Shown: piece by piece, positions 9,425 to 17,905 of the stretch
How the letters are laid out: every line of letters starts with the position of its first letter
Position numbering within the stretch: the first letter of the stretch is position 1
DNA from: Paenibacillus zeisoli
GTDB taxonomy: Bacteria > Bacillota > Bacilli > Paenibacillales > Paenibacillaceae
Assembly: GCF_003994465.1 (NCBI RefSeq)
Contig: NZ_RZNX01000002.1
Location: forward strand, 566,911 to 630,910
DNA length: 64,000 bases
Direction of reading: 5' to 3'
Position numbers and translations under genes: made by a program
The notes under the pieces: model-generated
Told to the model about the DNA's origin: nothing
Database searches by the model: none
Seen by the model: only the letters and a program-made list of their open reading frames with translations

Positions 9425-10741
9425 CTACTGCAATATTTCGCTCTCTCCGTTCGCGTACACCAGCATCCATACGGGCGTAAGATGAAGCCCCTCGTCTGTA
9501 AGTGACGGCTGATAGGCCGGATACAACCAGCTGATAGGCCGATCCTTTGCAGCCGCAGCAATTAAATCGGTCAGCTCCTTGCCGCCCGCAAGCTGCTTCT
9601 TGATCATTTTGTCCGTGGCCCTGCCTTTGGTATAGATCAATGAGCGTTCATAGCTGGTCACCGTACCTTGGTGCATATCCAGCCTCATTACGCCATAATG
9701 GAATCCTTCAAGGTCCAGGATGGGCAGTGAGCGATAATACTGCTGAAATGTGACGGTGTCCTGCCGGCGCTTACTGTCACCGCTATACCCGGATTCACCG
9801 GATACCTCCATCCGGTAAGCACCTCCGCTTCCCGCGTCCCAGCCTCCATGCTGGTTCACGAAGTCCACGGCAGACAACGCATTCTTGCCTAGGCTGTTAT
9901 CCGTGCCGCCCGAGGCAGCCGGATCTGTATAGTTAATCCAGTTCTGATTCTGCTTGAATTGAAGACTGCGCTTAATATCGGTATAGATCTCGGACCCGTC
10001 CTTCTCCCGGATATTCCGGGTAATGCTTGGGTCAGAGAACAGGCTTTTCTGCATCTGATCCGTAGTGAACACACCCGTGTCCAGAGTAACCTGAAGCGCC
10101 TCAGTCTTCCCGTCTGGGACATAATAACCGCTGTCCATCAAGGTGTAGGAAGGGTTCCATTCCTTGCCGAAGCCAACCTGCTGCTTCACATCCTGAACCG
10201 TCAGGTCCGCATTCGTAGCCTCATAGACGGTACCCCCCTGGGAACTGAAGAAGAACGCCCGCACCTTGTCCTCATTCTTCATATTATAGATGAGAATCCG
10301 GTTGATCGTCTCCTCCTGAAGCAGCGGATCATTCGAGATTTGCATGACCTTCTGCAGCAGGGCTACCGGCACGCCCTTGCCAAAACGAAGCTCAATCCCC
10401 TCATTCTGCTGGCGTATCGTATTCCAGTTCGTACCTGAAGCATCATAGCGCTGAAAACCATCGAACAGCCGGCCCTGCAGCCGGGTATTGATCAGTTTAT
10501 AGAAGGTAGAACCCGGGTAGAAGAGGGTATGCTCCCCAGCACCCATATGAACGATCATTTCGGCAGGAAAAACCAGCTCCTCCGCCTTCATCTCCGTACC
10601 CATATTCTCGGTTTTTACATAATCGCTTTCTGACTTCACCACAGGGTCATTACCGGGCAGCCGATAGATCAGGAAATAACTCTGCACCAGACTGCAGGCG
10701 ATAAGCAGCACCAGAACTGTAGATTTAACGGTCTTCTTCAC
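9425..10741 (-). CDS. walH: WalK regulator WalH (YycH)
   Basis: Extracytoplasmic negative regulator of WalK, anchored by a single N-terminal helix (STVLVLLIACSLVQSYFLIY, about residues 7-26). The remaining 410 residues form the YycH fold. 438 aa is normal. The GTG start at 10741 overlaps the walK stop in GTGA, indicating translational coupling. The family is poorly conserved; position directly after walK and before walI supports the call. Confidence 0.92.
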   Translation of the reverse strand: MKKTVKSTVLVLLIACSLVQSYFLIYRLPGNDPVVKSESDYVKTENMGTEMKAEELVFPAEMIVHMGAGEHTLFYPGSTFYKLINTRLQGRLFDGFQRYDASGTNWNTIRQQNEGIELRFGKGVPVALLQKVMQISNDPLLQEETINRILIYNMKNEDKVRAFFFSSQGGTVYEATNADLTVQDVKQQVGFGKEWNPSYTLMDSGYYVPDGKTEALQVTLDTGVFTTDQMQKSLFSDPSITRNIREKDGSEIYTDIKRSLQFKQNQNWINYTDPAASGGTDNSLGKNALSAVDFVNQHGGWDAGSGGAYRMEVSGESGYSGDSKRRQDTVTFQQYYRSLPILDLEGFHYGVMRLDMHQGTVTSYERSLIYTKGRATDKMIKKQLAGGKELTDLIAAAAKDRPISWLYPAYQPSLTDEGLHLTPVWMLVYANGESEILQ

Positions 10742-12576
10742 CGTTCATGGCCCCCTTTCATCTCAACTGGCAGCGTAAAAGTTACTTTGGTGCCCGTGCC
10801 AAGCTCGGATTCCAGGGAGATCGTCCCGCCATGCGCTTTTACAATTTCCCGGGCAATGGATAATCCAAGTCCCGTGCCCCCCATATTCCTGGAGCGGGCC
10901 TTGTCCACCCGATAGAACCGCTCAAAGATCCGATCCAGATCCTTCTTCGGAATTCCGATTCCCGTGTCCTCAACCGAGATGGCAAGTATCCCATCGTCTG
11001 TAAGATACGCCCGGATTGTAATGGAGCCCCCCGATGTATATTTCATCGCATTCGAGATCAAGTTATCGAGCACCTGGTCGATCTGGTCCCGGTCGAACCA
11101 TACCTGGTGAATCCCGTCCTCCACCTGAACACGAACTTCAATACCCTTCTCCTGCATTTGAAAAGAAAACCGGTCTGCCACTTCGTCCAGCATCTCGTTA
11201 ATATCCGTCTGCTGCATGCGCAGCGGCGATTCTTTGGAATCGAGCCGGGAGAGATGCAGCAGGTCTGTGACCAGGCGGATCATCCGCTCGGTCTCATTCT
11301 GGATGACGCCGACGAAGCGCGGCGCCAGCTCCTGATCCTGAAGCGCGCCGTCTTCGAGCGCTTCTGTATAGCTCTTGATCGTCGTCAGCGGTGTGCGAAG
11401 CTCATGGGAGACATTCGCCACGAATTCGCGGCGGGAAGCCTCCAGCTTCTCCTGCTCCGTGACATCCTGCAGCACGGCAATCGTGCCGATGATGCCGAAT
11501 TCCCGCCGGTGAATCGGCGTGAAGGTCACCCGCACGAGGGACGCGCCGCCTTCCGGCGTAGCAATCTCCAGCAGCTCGGTCGGCATGCTGCCTTGGGCGA
11601 AGGCCATGCGTCCATCCTGGGACAGGCTCAGCAGACTCTGAATGCTTGTCCCCAGCCTGTCCTCACCTTCCGTGAACAGCATCGCACTGGCTCTGCGGTT
11701 CATCAGAATGACCGTGCCCACTTCATCGGTCGCGATGACCCCATCACTCATATTCGTCAGGATGGAAGCCAGCTTCTCCTTCTCCTCTTCGTTCTGGGCC
11801 AGCGCATCCCGCAGCCGGCTGGTCATATAGTTGAACGCCTTGCTCAGCTGGCCGATCTCGTCATTGCCGAGCACCGGAACCTTCTGGTAGAGCTGGCCTT
11901 CGGCTACCGCGGTCGCCCGGCGGGTCAGCTCTTTGATCGGCGATGTAATCGTATGTGCGAGAATGACGCCAAGAATGGCGGTCAGGCCGAGCGCGAGCAG
12001 AATCCCGGAGATGAAGATGCTGTTAATCCGGTCCATGGTGGCGTACAGCTCGCTCATGGATGCTGCGATATAGATGGCACCGACGATTTTGCCGTCATTG
12101 ACGACGGGTCTCGCCACCACTTTTTTGCGGACATTATCATCATCAATAATATATTCTTCGTTATCTTCAATGCCTTGTAAAGCCATGCTGACGACCGTCT
12201 GGGTGTTCTTGCGTCCTACATAATCGGCATGGGACCATTTGGAGGTCTTGAGCACCTTGCCGCTTGGATCCAGAACCTGGATCTCGGCCCCGGTCTGGTT
12301 GAACAGGTTGTCTACGAGCACACCCAGATTATCCAGCTTGTCCTCCCGCGACTCCGCCGTTCCGGCTGCCCCCAGATTCTGCGCAGCGAGCACGGACAGC
12401 AGCTCGGCCCGAGCCTTCAGTTCCTGTGTAAAGTTGCTGGTCAGAGAATTTTTCATCGCACTGACGAAATAAACCCCGATCAACTGCATCGCGATCAGGA
12501 TTAATAAGACGTAGATTATAATTAATTTGGCTTGAATCGTCCGGAAAAAGGCGGGCAGCTTCAGCTCAAGCTTCAT
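10738..12576 (-). CDS. walK: Cell-wall sensor histidine kinase WalK (YycG)
   Basis: Sensor kinase of the essential WalRK system controlling cell-wall hydrolases. Layout seen: transmembrane helix about 18-40, an extracellular Cache/PAS-like loop to about 182, second helix about 187-209, HAMP, cytoplasmic PAS (about 270-380), then HisKA with phosphoacceptor VSHELRTPLTT (His near 391) and HATPase motifs NLISNAMKYTSGG, DTGIGIP and GTGLGLSIA. I start at the ATG at 12576, one base after the walR stop; GGTGGG precedes it. A GTG four codons upstream would overlap walR and is also possible. 612 aa is typical. Confidence 0.97.
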   Translation of the reverse strand: MKLELKLPAFFRTIQAKLIIIYVLLILIAMQLIGVYFVSAMKNSLTSNFTQELKARAELLSVLAAQNLGAAGTAESREDKLDNLGVLVDNLFNQTGAEIQVLDPSGKVLKTSKWSHADYVGRKNTQTVVSMALQGIEDNEEYIIDDDNVRKKVVARPVVNDGKIVGAIYIAASMSELYATMDRINSIFISGILLALGLTAILGVILAHTITSPIKELTRRATAVAEGQLYQKVPVLGNDEIGQLSKAFNYMTSRLRDALAQNEEEKEKLASILTNMSDGVIATDEVGTVILMNRRASAMLFTEGEDRLGTSIQSLLSLSQDGRMAFAQGSMPTELLEIATPEGGASLVRVTFTPIHRREFGIIGTIAVLQDVTEQEKLEASRREFVANVSHELRTPLTTIKSYTEALEDGALQDQELAPRFVGVIQNETERMIRLVTDLLHLSRLDSKESPLRMQQTDINEMLDEVADRFSFQMQEKGIEVRVQVEDGIHQVWFDRDQIDQVLDNLISNAMKYTSGGSITIRAYLTDDGILAISVEDTGIGIPKKDLDRIFERFYRVDKARSRNMGGTGLGLSIAREIVKAHGGTISLESELGTGTKVTFTLPVEMKGGHER

Positions 12577-12577
12577 G

Positions 12578-13306
12578 CTAGAGCCCACCCGTCTTCGAGC
12601 TGCGCATCAGGTACCCGAGGCCTCGCCGGGTCAGAATATATTCCGGCTTGCTCGGATCATCTTCAATCTTCTCCCGGAGTCGCCGGATGGTCACATCCAC
12701 GGTCCGTACATCTCCGAAATATTCGAATCCCCACACGGCCTGAAGCAGATGCTCCCGGGTCATCACCTTACCGGCATTGCGCGCCATATAATAGACAAGC
12801 TCATATTCACGGTGAGTCAGATCAAGCGGTTCTCCGCTCTTATATACGGTATACATATCTGTATCTATGAACAAATCGAACAAATGAAGTCCCTGCTTAC
12901 CGGCACCGCTCTCGGCGCTCTCAGCAGTCTCGCCCGGCCTGCTCTGGCGGCGGCGCATCTGTGCCTTGACTCGCGCCAGCAGTTCTCTTGTGCTGAAAGG
13001 CTTTGTGACGTAATCATCCGCACCCAGCTCCAGACCCAGCACTTTATCAATTTCGCCGTCTTTGGCGGTCAGCATAATAATGGGCGTCTCCAGCTTGGCA
13101 CGTACCTCGCGGCACACATCCATGCCATCCTTGCCGGGGAGCATCAGATCCAGCAGGATCAGATCCGGATGTTCAGACAGCGCAAGATCCACCGCACTGA
13201 TTCCGTCGAAAGCAAGAATAACCTCATAACCCTCTTTTTCTAAATTGAACTTTAGAATGTCCGCAATGGGCTGTTCATCGTCTACCACTAGAATTTTCCC
13301 CTGCAT
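12578..13306 (-). CDS. walR: Essential response regulator WalR (YycF)
   Basis: OmpR-family response regulator phosphorylated by WalK; controls peptidoglycan hydrolase genes. The receiver domain shows the acidic pair in [10 protein letters not shown], the phosphoacceptor in [13 protein letters not shown] (Asp near 53) and the conserved lysine in YVTKPF. The winged-helix domain ends with [13 protein letters not shown] and RGLGYLM. 242 aa is normal. AAGAGAGA precedes the ATG. First gene of walR-K-H-I-J. Confidence 0.98.
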   Translation of the reverse strand: MQGKILVVDDEQPIADILKFNLEKEGYEVILAFDGISAVDLALSEHPDLILLDLMLPGKDGMDVCREVRAKLETPIIMLTAKDGEIDKVLGLELGADDYVTKPFSTRELLARVKAQMRRRQSRPGETAESAESGAGKQGLHLFDLFIDTDMYTVYKSGEPLDLTHREYELVYYMARNAGKVMTREHLLQAVWGFEYFGDVRTVDVTIRRLREKIEDDPSKPEYILTRRGLGYLMRSSKTGGL

Positions 13307-13447
13307 TCTCTCTTGTCACCCCATATTTCCAGGCCTTTCGCCCACGCGCTTCTTCTATTTTAACATACCTGAACCGCTCCATCCTAAACTGGTATAAAAA
13401 TAACCTGAAAGGACCATTTCCCCTTCCATTCTCCCATTCAGGCAACC

Positions 13448-13490
13448 CAAAAAGAGCACCCCGAACACGTCTATCCGTGTTCGGGGTGCC
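13448..13490 (-). terminator. Strong Rho-independent terminator
   Basis: Fourteen-base perfect arms GCACCCCGAACACG and CGTGTTCGGGGTGC with a short loop; on the minus strand the hairpin is followed by TCTTTTTGGG. It is about 245 bases beyond the M23 peptidase stop, with the 226-bp repeat in between, which suggests the repeat was inserted between that gene and its terminator. Confidence 0.85.
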
Positions 13491-13507
13491 CTTCTACCAG
13501 CCTCCTG

Positions 13508-13733
13508 TATAAGTTGAACTTAAAGAATTACATTAGGCAGGAGAGTGAAATGATTCTGTAGAAGCGGAGCGTTCGCCTACAAGCTTTCTGAAAGAAAGCT
13601 ACATCGGAAGCATATGCTTTGTGACTGGATTTCCACCCTATAAATTCTCTAATCAGGAAATCCGGGAACAACAGCGATCGGAAGAACATTTCAAATGGAT
13701 GCACGCAAGTGTAAGTCATTAATTCAACTTATA
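13508..13733. repeat. 226-bp repeat with 15-16 bp inverted ends (MITE-like)
   Basis: Left end TATAAGTTGAACTTAA (13508-13523) and right end TTAATTCAACTTATA (13719-13733) are inverted copies apart from one extra base in the left copy. Inside are AGCTTTCTGAAAGAAAGCT and AAGCATATGCTT, which can fold. The right end directly touches the TGA of the M23 peptidase. Related ends occur at 474-510 and 25269-25283. A 63-residue open frame on the minus strand runs through it but has no ribosome site and resembles no protein I know. It could be a miniature transposable element or a structured palindromic repeat. Confidence 0.7.
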
Positions 13734-15173
13734 TCAGCCTAAATATTTGATCGGGTTCTGCAGCGACCCGTTCTTATGAATCTCGAAATGAAGATGAATG
13801 CCGAAAGAATGACCGGTATCGCCCATGATGCCAATAGGCTCACCGCGCTCCACCTTATCGCCCCGCTTCACGTTGATCCGGCTGAGATGCCCGTACAGCG
13901 TCTCATATCCATTGCCGTGGCTGATGACAATGCAGTTCCCGTACCCGGTCTTTACCCCGGCAAAGCTGACTGTACCGCCGTCTGCGGCTAGAATGCGATA
14001 ATCGGAGGAGATCATGTCAATTCCTTTGTGCATCTTATTCCATCGCTCACCGAAAGTGCTGGTGATGGAATGCGCAGTGACCGGCCATGCGAACCGGCCT
14101 GAGCCCGAGGTGCTGGCTACTTTGGTACCCTGAAGAATAACTTTGGGCTGTGAGCGGCTTGTGACCTGCTGACTTAAGAACTGCTTCTGAACTACCTGCC
14201 CGTTCTCCTTCACAACCCGGAAGGACATTAGCTTCTTGCCGCTTACTCCGGGGGCGACCACTTTGGTTACGCCTTTCCGAAGCTGGTTGGTCTTCCGGAT
14301 TTCAACCTCTGGACTCGTGACCGCTTCCTTGGCGATGCTCTCGACCGTCTTCACGGTGAGGACAGGTTCGCTGGCCGATAGCTTCAGACCCTCACCAATC
14401 TGCAGCGCCTTCTCCTTAATCCCCGGATTCATGCTCATGAGCTGCTTCCGGCTGATCCCCGCCTGCTTGGCAATGGAGCTGAATGTGTCTCCCGGCTTAA
14501 CCTCATAGATCGCCGTCTCCTGGCTGCCGTGGGTCAGCAGCCTCAAGGCTTCTTCCGCAGACAAGACCTTTGCCGGGTCAGTCTCTACCTGTCTTTGATC
14601 AATTTTTTCTACAAAGATTGCAGATTCAAGGCGTTCTGCAGGCTCAGCCGAGGCTTTCACAGCTTTGCCGGGTGAGTATGAAGTATGCACAATTTTATTT
14701 GCAAAAACAGGCCTTGCTTCCGGTATGTACTTGTTCTTCACTTGGTTAAGTACGAATGCTGCCGCCGCTTTGTCTTTTACAATACCGATAGCCTTACCGT
14801 CTACCTTCAGCTCAACCCCTACGGCTGTAGGCTTCAGAAGCTGATCCAGCTTCGCGAGGGCCGTATCCTGATCGATATTAGCCTTATAGGCCTTCTCGTA
14901 CACTGCTGTAATATGCTCCGTATCGAGCTGGGTATTTGCATCGGGGTATTCAAGTTTATACTGTGCCTGCTTGCGGTTATAGAGCTTCGTAAGCTCTTCC
15001 TTATGACGAACCGTACCTATTTCCTGTCCATCTTTATATACACGATAGTAAGGTACTGTATTCGCCTCGACGTACTGCTGGCCTGCCCAGAACAGACTCC
15101 CTGCCGCGAGCAGACTTCCCGCCGCAGCGATGATGCCTAAGCGCATTTTAGATTTTGTATTGGAACCTTTCAT
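13734..15173 (-). CDS. M23 peptidase with LysM and G5 domains
   Basis: Secreted or membrane-anchored peptidoglycan endopeptidase. After a basic N-terminus comes a hydrophobic helix (GIIAAAGSLLAAGSLFWAG), a long extracellular spacer, a LysM domain (YEVKPGDTFSSIAKQAGIS, about 222-265), a G5 domain (about 272-350) and a C-terminal M23 domain with zinc ligands in MHKGIDM and GIHLHFEIH, so the catalytic set looks intact. The start is the ATG at 15173: AAGGAG lies six bases upstream and an earlier in-frame ATG would contain that site. It sits upstream of the WalRK operon on the same strand, suggesting wall metabolism under WalR, which is inference. The stop codon abuts a repeat element. Confidence 0.92.
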   Translation of the reverse strand: MKGSNTKSKMRLGIIAAAGSLLAAGSLFWAGQQYVEANTVPYYRVYKDGQEIGTVRHKEELTKLYNRKQAQYKLEYPDANTQLDTEHITAVYEKAYKANIDQDTALAKLDQLLKPTAVGVELKVDGKAIGIVKDKAAAAFVLNQVKNKYIPEARPVFANKIVHTSYSPGKAVKASAEPAERLESAIFVEKIDQRQVETDPAKVLSAEEALRLLTHGSQETAIYEVKPGDTFSSIAKQAGISRKQLMSMNPGIKEKALQIGEGLKLSASEPVLTVKTVESIAKEAVTSPEVEIRKTNQLRKGVTKVVAPGVSGKKLMSFRVVKENGQVVQKQFLSQQVTSRSQPKVILQGTKVASTSGSGRFAWPVTAHSITSTFGERWNKMHKGIDMISSDYRILAADGGTVSFAGVKTGYGNCIVISHGNGYETLYGHLSRINVKRGDKVERGEPIGIMGDTGHSFGIHLHFEIHKNGSLQNPIKYLG

Positions 15174-15282
15174 GATGTTCTCCTTTTTCACGGTTGTTTA
15201 AAAGGTTTCAAAATTTTAACCTTTATGACACTTAATAACCTTAACATATCCCAAACTCCCATTTCAACTTTACCCAAAAAAC

Positions 15283-15311
15283 TAAAAACCCGCTTAAAAC
15301 GCGGGCTTTTC
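15283..15311 (-). terminator. Rho-independent terminator
   Basis: CCCGC (15289-15293) and GCGGG (15301-15305) with a TTAAAAC loop; minus-strand T run TTTTTAG follows. Ends the transcript of the Ser/Asn-rich membrane protein gene. Confidence 0.8.
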
Positions 15312-15379
15312 CGATATACCTCATAATGGCACGGTTAGGTTTTTAGTGACAATTTTGTTAATATCACCTTTATAGCAGC

Positions 15380-16105
15380 TTATTTCCCTAATACCTTCAT
15401 CACTTTTGCATATTCGCTTTTGTCTAGATATTTGGACATAATCTGCTGAATCTGGATCATTTCCGCCTCGGTAAGCCCATCCTCCAAGGAAGCCGTAATG
15501 GACTGCATTTCGCTTTGCGGCAGCTTGGCCATCAAGATTTGAAAGATGTCCTCCTTGTCCTTGTCCGGCAGTTCCTTTTTCTTTGCGGCCAGATCATCAG
15601 GTGTGACCACAATATCTTCCTTGGCCCCGGAAGAGGACGTCGATGCTTCTCCACTCTGGCTGCCCATAACGGGCAGGGCATTGTCAGGGACATCTCCCGT
15701 GTCCTTCGTATCTGTGGGATTATCACTTTGGTTCTCATCATTATAACTCGATCCTTTGGAAGTATGATCGGCTCCCTCTGCTGCTGAAGCGCTGCTGCTG
15801 GGACTGCTCGAATTGCTGCTGTCCACGCCTGAGTTATTTTCTCCAAGTGCCTTATTATCATTCGTATTTCCCGATTTTTGGCCTGGGCTGCCCGTGGTCT
15901 TGTCTGTTTTCGTCCCTGAACCCAGACCAACGGCTCCTTGAAGAAGACCCCCAAAGCCGGATGGCTGGCCCTCCCACTTTATATTCAGACTTGTTAATAA
16001 GGACTGTACATAGGCATTCACAACATAACCGGTTGTCAGCATAGTTACCCCGCTAATCAGTACGGTGCCCAGCACGATCAATGCGATCCTTGTAACCCAT
16101 TTCAA
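15380..16105 (-). CDS. Membrane-anchored Ser/Asn/Gly-rich protein, function unknown
   Basis: Begins at a TTG (16105) seven bases after AAGGAGGG; an upstream TTG has no such site. One N-terminal transmembrane helix (VTRIALIVLGTVLISGVTMLTTGYVV) is followed by about 130 residues of low-complexity Ser, Asn, Gly, Thr and Asp, then a folded helical C-terminus of about 75 residues with KEDIFQILMAKLPQ and EMIQIQQIMSKYL. The C-terminal part looks like a small helical module joined by a flexible linker to the membrane. I do not recognise the family. It lies between purA and the M23 peptidase and has its own terminator. Confidence 0.8.
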   Translation of the reverse strand: MKWVTRIALIVLGTVLISGVTMLTTGYVVNAYVQSLLTSLNIKWEGQPSGFGGLLQGAVGLGSGTKTDKTTGSPGQKSGNTNDNKALGENNSGVDSSNSSSPSSSASAAEGADHTSKGSSYNDENQSDNPTDTKDTGDVPDNALPVMGSQSGEASTSSSGAKEDIVVTPDDLAAKKKELPDKDKEDIFQILMAKLPQSEMQSITASLEDGLTEAEMIQIQQIMSKYLDKSEYAKVMKVLGK

Positions 16106-16287
16106 ATGAGTTCCCTCCTTCTCTCTCTTGCATTCTAGCTCTACCAATATGGATTGAACTAAAGACTGCTGCGTAATTGATTTCTTAGCGCTACAAGCAG
16201 TTCCCAGAATTCAAACGTTCATATCTTTAGTTCATTCCCTCTAGTAGTCAGTATGGACGGATTCCCTGGACTTTCTACTTCCTAGCA

Positions 16288-16322
16288 CGAAAAAAAGCCC
16301 CTTTCCGTAGAAAGAGGCTTGC
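16288..16322 (-). terminator. Terminator after purA
   Basis: AAGCCCCTTTC and GAAAGAGGCTT form an 11-bp stem with one mismatch, followed on the minus strand by TTTTTTTCG. It begins 13 bases past the purA stop. Confidence 0.85.
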
Positions 16323-16334
16323 TGCATCTGAAAC

Positions 16335-17621
16335 TTATTCGTATATCGGCAGAACTTGATTCGTCTGATTCCGGTTACGGCCTACCGAGAAGATAGCAAT
16401 CGGAATCCCTGTCAGCTCGGATACCCGTTTAACGTAGTTACGAGTTGTCTCTGGAAGGTCTTCCAGCGTCTTCGCACCCGTAATATCCTCAGACCAGCCT
16501 GGAAGCTCTTCGTATACCGCTTCACATTCCGCCAGCATCTTGAGGCTTGCAGGGTAGTGGGTGATGACCTCACCGCGGAATTTATATCCTGTGCAGATCT
16601 TCACCGTCTCAAGACCGGTCAGGACGTCCAGCGAGTTAAGTGACAAGCCGGTCAGACCGCTTACACGGCGAGCATGGCGAACAACAACACTATCGAACCA
16701 GCCCACACGGCGCGGACGGCCTGTTACAGTTCCGTACTCATGACCTGTCTCGCGGATCAGATCGCCAACTTCATCATGAAGCTCTGTAGGGAAAGGACCG
16801 TCCCCGACACGGGTAGTGTAAGACTTGGCTACACCGATGACCTGCTTGATCTTGGAAGGACCTACTCCCGAACCAATACATACGCCGCCTGCGGATGGGT
16901 TGGAAGAAGTCACGAACGGATACGTACCTTGGTCGATATCCAGCATTACACCTTGCGCACCTTCGAACAGGACCTTCCGTTCTTCATCAATCGCATCATT
17001 AAGGACCACGGACGTATCAGTAACATATGGACGAACGAATTCTGCATATTCCAGATACTGCTTAAGGATTTCTTCCACATCAAGCGGCTCCGCACCGTAT
17101 ACCTGCTGAATAATGTGGTTCTTCTCCTTCACTAAATGGCGAAGCTTAAGCTCGAACTCTTCCGCATCAAGTAGATCCGCGATACGAATGCCGTTTCTAG
17201 CAGCCTTATCCATGTAAGCTGGCCCGATTCCTTTGCGGGTTGTGCCGATCTTGTTCGGTCCTTTGCGGTCCTCTTCAAGCGCGTCCAGCACCATATGATA
17301 AGGAAGAATGACATGCGCACGGTCGCTGATCTTCAGATTCTTTGTACTGAATCCATTCTCGTGAATATATGTGATCTCCTGAATCAAAGCTTCCGGATTA
17401 ATGACCATTCCGTTCCCGATGACACAGATCTTGTCTTCATAAAAAACACCGGATGGAATCAAGCTCAGTTTGTACTTCTTGCCATCAATCAGTATAGTAT
17501 GACCGGCGTTGTTACCGCCTTGATAACGGGCCACCACATCAGCGCTCTCCGCCAGATAATCCGTGATTTTGCCTTTGCCTTCGTCTCCCCATTGTGTGCC
17601 CACAACGACTACTGTTGACAT
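16335..17621 (-). CDS. purA: Adenylosuccinate synthetase
   Basis: Converts IMP, GTP and aspartate to adenylosuccinate, the first committed step to AMP. The P-loop-like motif [16 protein letters not shown] at the N-terminus and [16 protein letters not shown] are diagnostic. I start at MSTVVVV (17621), six bases after GGGGGA; 14 further upstream codons are open but unlikely to be translated. About 428 aa is standard. A sigma-A promoter (17789-17817) and a PurBox pair (17821-17864) lie upstream, so PurR control is expected. Confidence 0.98.
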   Translation of the reverse strand: MSTVVVVGTQWGDEGKGKITDYLAESADVVARYQGGNNAGHTILIDGKKYKLSLIPSGVFYEDKICVIGNGMVINPEALIQEITYIHENGFSTKNLKISDRAHVILPYHMVLDALEEDRKGPNKIGTTRKGIGPAYMDKAARNGIRIADLLDAEEFELKLRHLVKEKNHIIQQVYGAEPLDVEEILKQYLEYAEFVRPYVTDTSVVLNDAIDEERKVLFEGAQGVMLDIDQGTYPFVTSSNPSAGGVCIGSGVGPSKIKQVIGVAKSYTTRVGDGPFPTELHDEVGDLIRETGHEYGTVTGRPRRVGWFDSVVVRHARRVSGLTGLSLNSLDVLTGLETVKICTGYKFRGEVITHYPASLKMLAECEAVYEELPGWSEDITGAKTLEDLPETTRNYVKRVSELTGIPIAIFSVGRNRNQTNQVLPIYE

Positions 17622-17788
17622 GTACATTCCCCCGTCGGTGCACTCACGCACCTTTATTTTCATTCAGAATAGACGCCTTGTCCGCGTCCATGGATTCCCT
17701 TACGGCCAAGCCTCAATCCATTTAGCTTCCCGAACGTCTTGAACTTTATACATAATGTATCCATTTACTGCCCTAAAGCAGCAATACA

Positions 17789-17817
17789 AGTGTACCAGCC
17801 TGCTTTTTCAAAGTCAA
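17789..17817 (-). promoter_or_regulatory. purA promoter
   Basis: Minus-strand TTGACT (17812-17817), exactly 17 bases, TACACT (17789-17794). It lies directly downstream of the PurBox pair and gives a leader of about 160 bases before the purA ATG. Confidence 0.75.
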
Positions 17818-17820
17818 ATC

Positions 17821-17864
17821 AAAAACGAACAATCCCACACCCCGGTGCAGAATTGTTCGGAAAT
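17821..17864. promoter_or_regulatory. PurBox pair, also shaped like the terminator after dnaB
   Basis: ATTGTTCGGAAAT (17852-17864) is a perfect PurBox on the minus strand (consensus AWWWCCGAACWWT); AAAAACGAACAAT (17821-17833) is a 12/13 match in inverted orientation, 18 bases away. PurR binds such pairs upstream of purine promoters. On the minus strand the same sequence folds as a hairpin (CGAACAAT / ATTGTTCG, with an inner CACC/GGTG stem) followed by TTTTTGATT, so it probably also terminates the dnaB transcript. Confidence 0.75.
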
Positions 17865-17905
17865 ATGCATAGTTATAAAAAGATGAGTTCTGTAGTTCGA
17901 ATCCG

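Noticed and set aside
11107..12180. Long plus-strand frame opposite walK (357 codons)
   Set aside because: Shadow of walK; typical of GC-rich third positions, no start signal.
13528..13719. 63-codon minus-strand frame within the 226-bp repeat
   Set aside because: No ribosome site and confined to a repeat element; not a credible gene.
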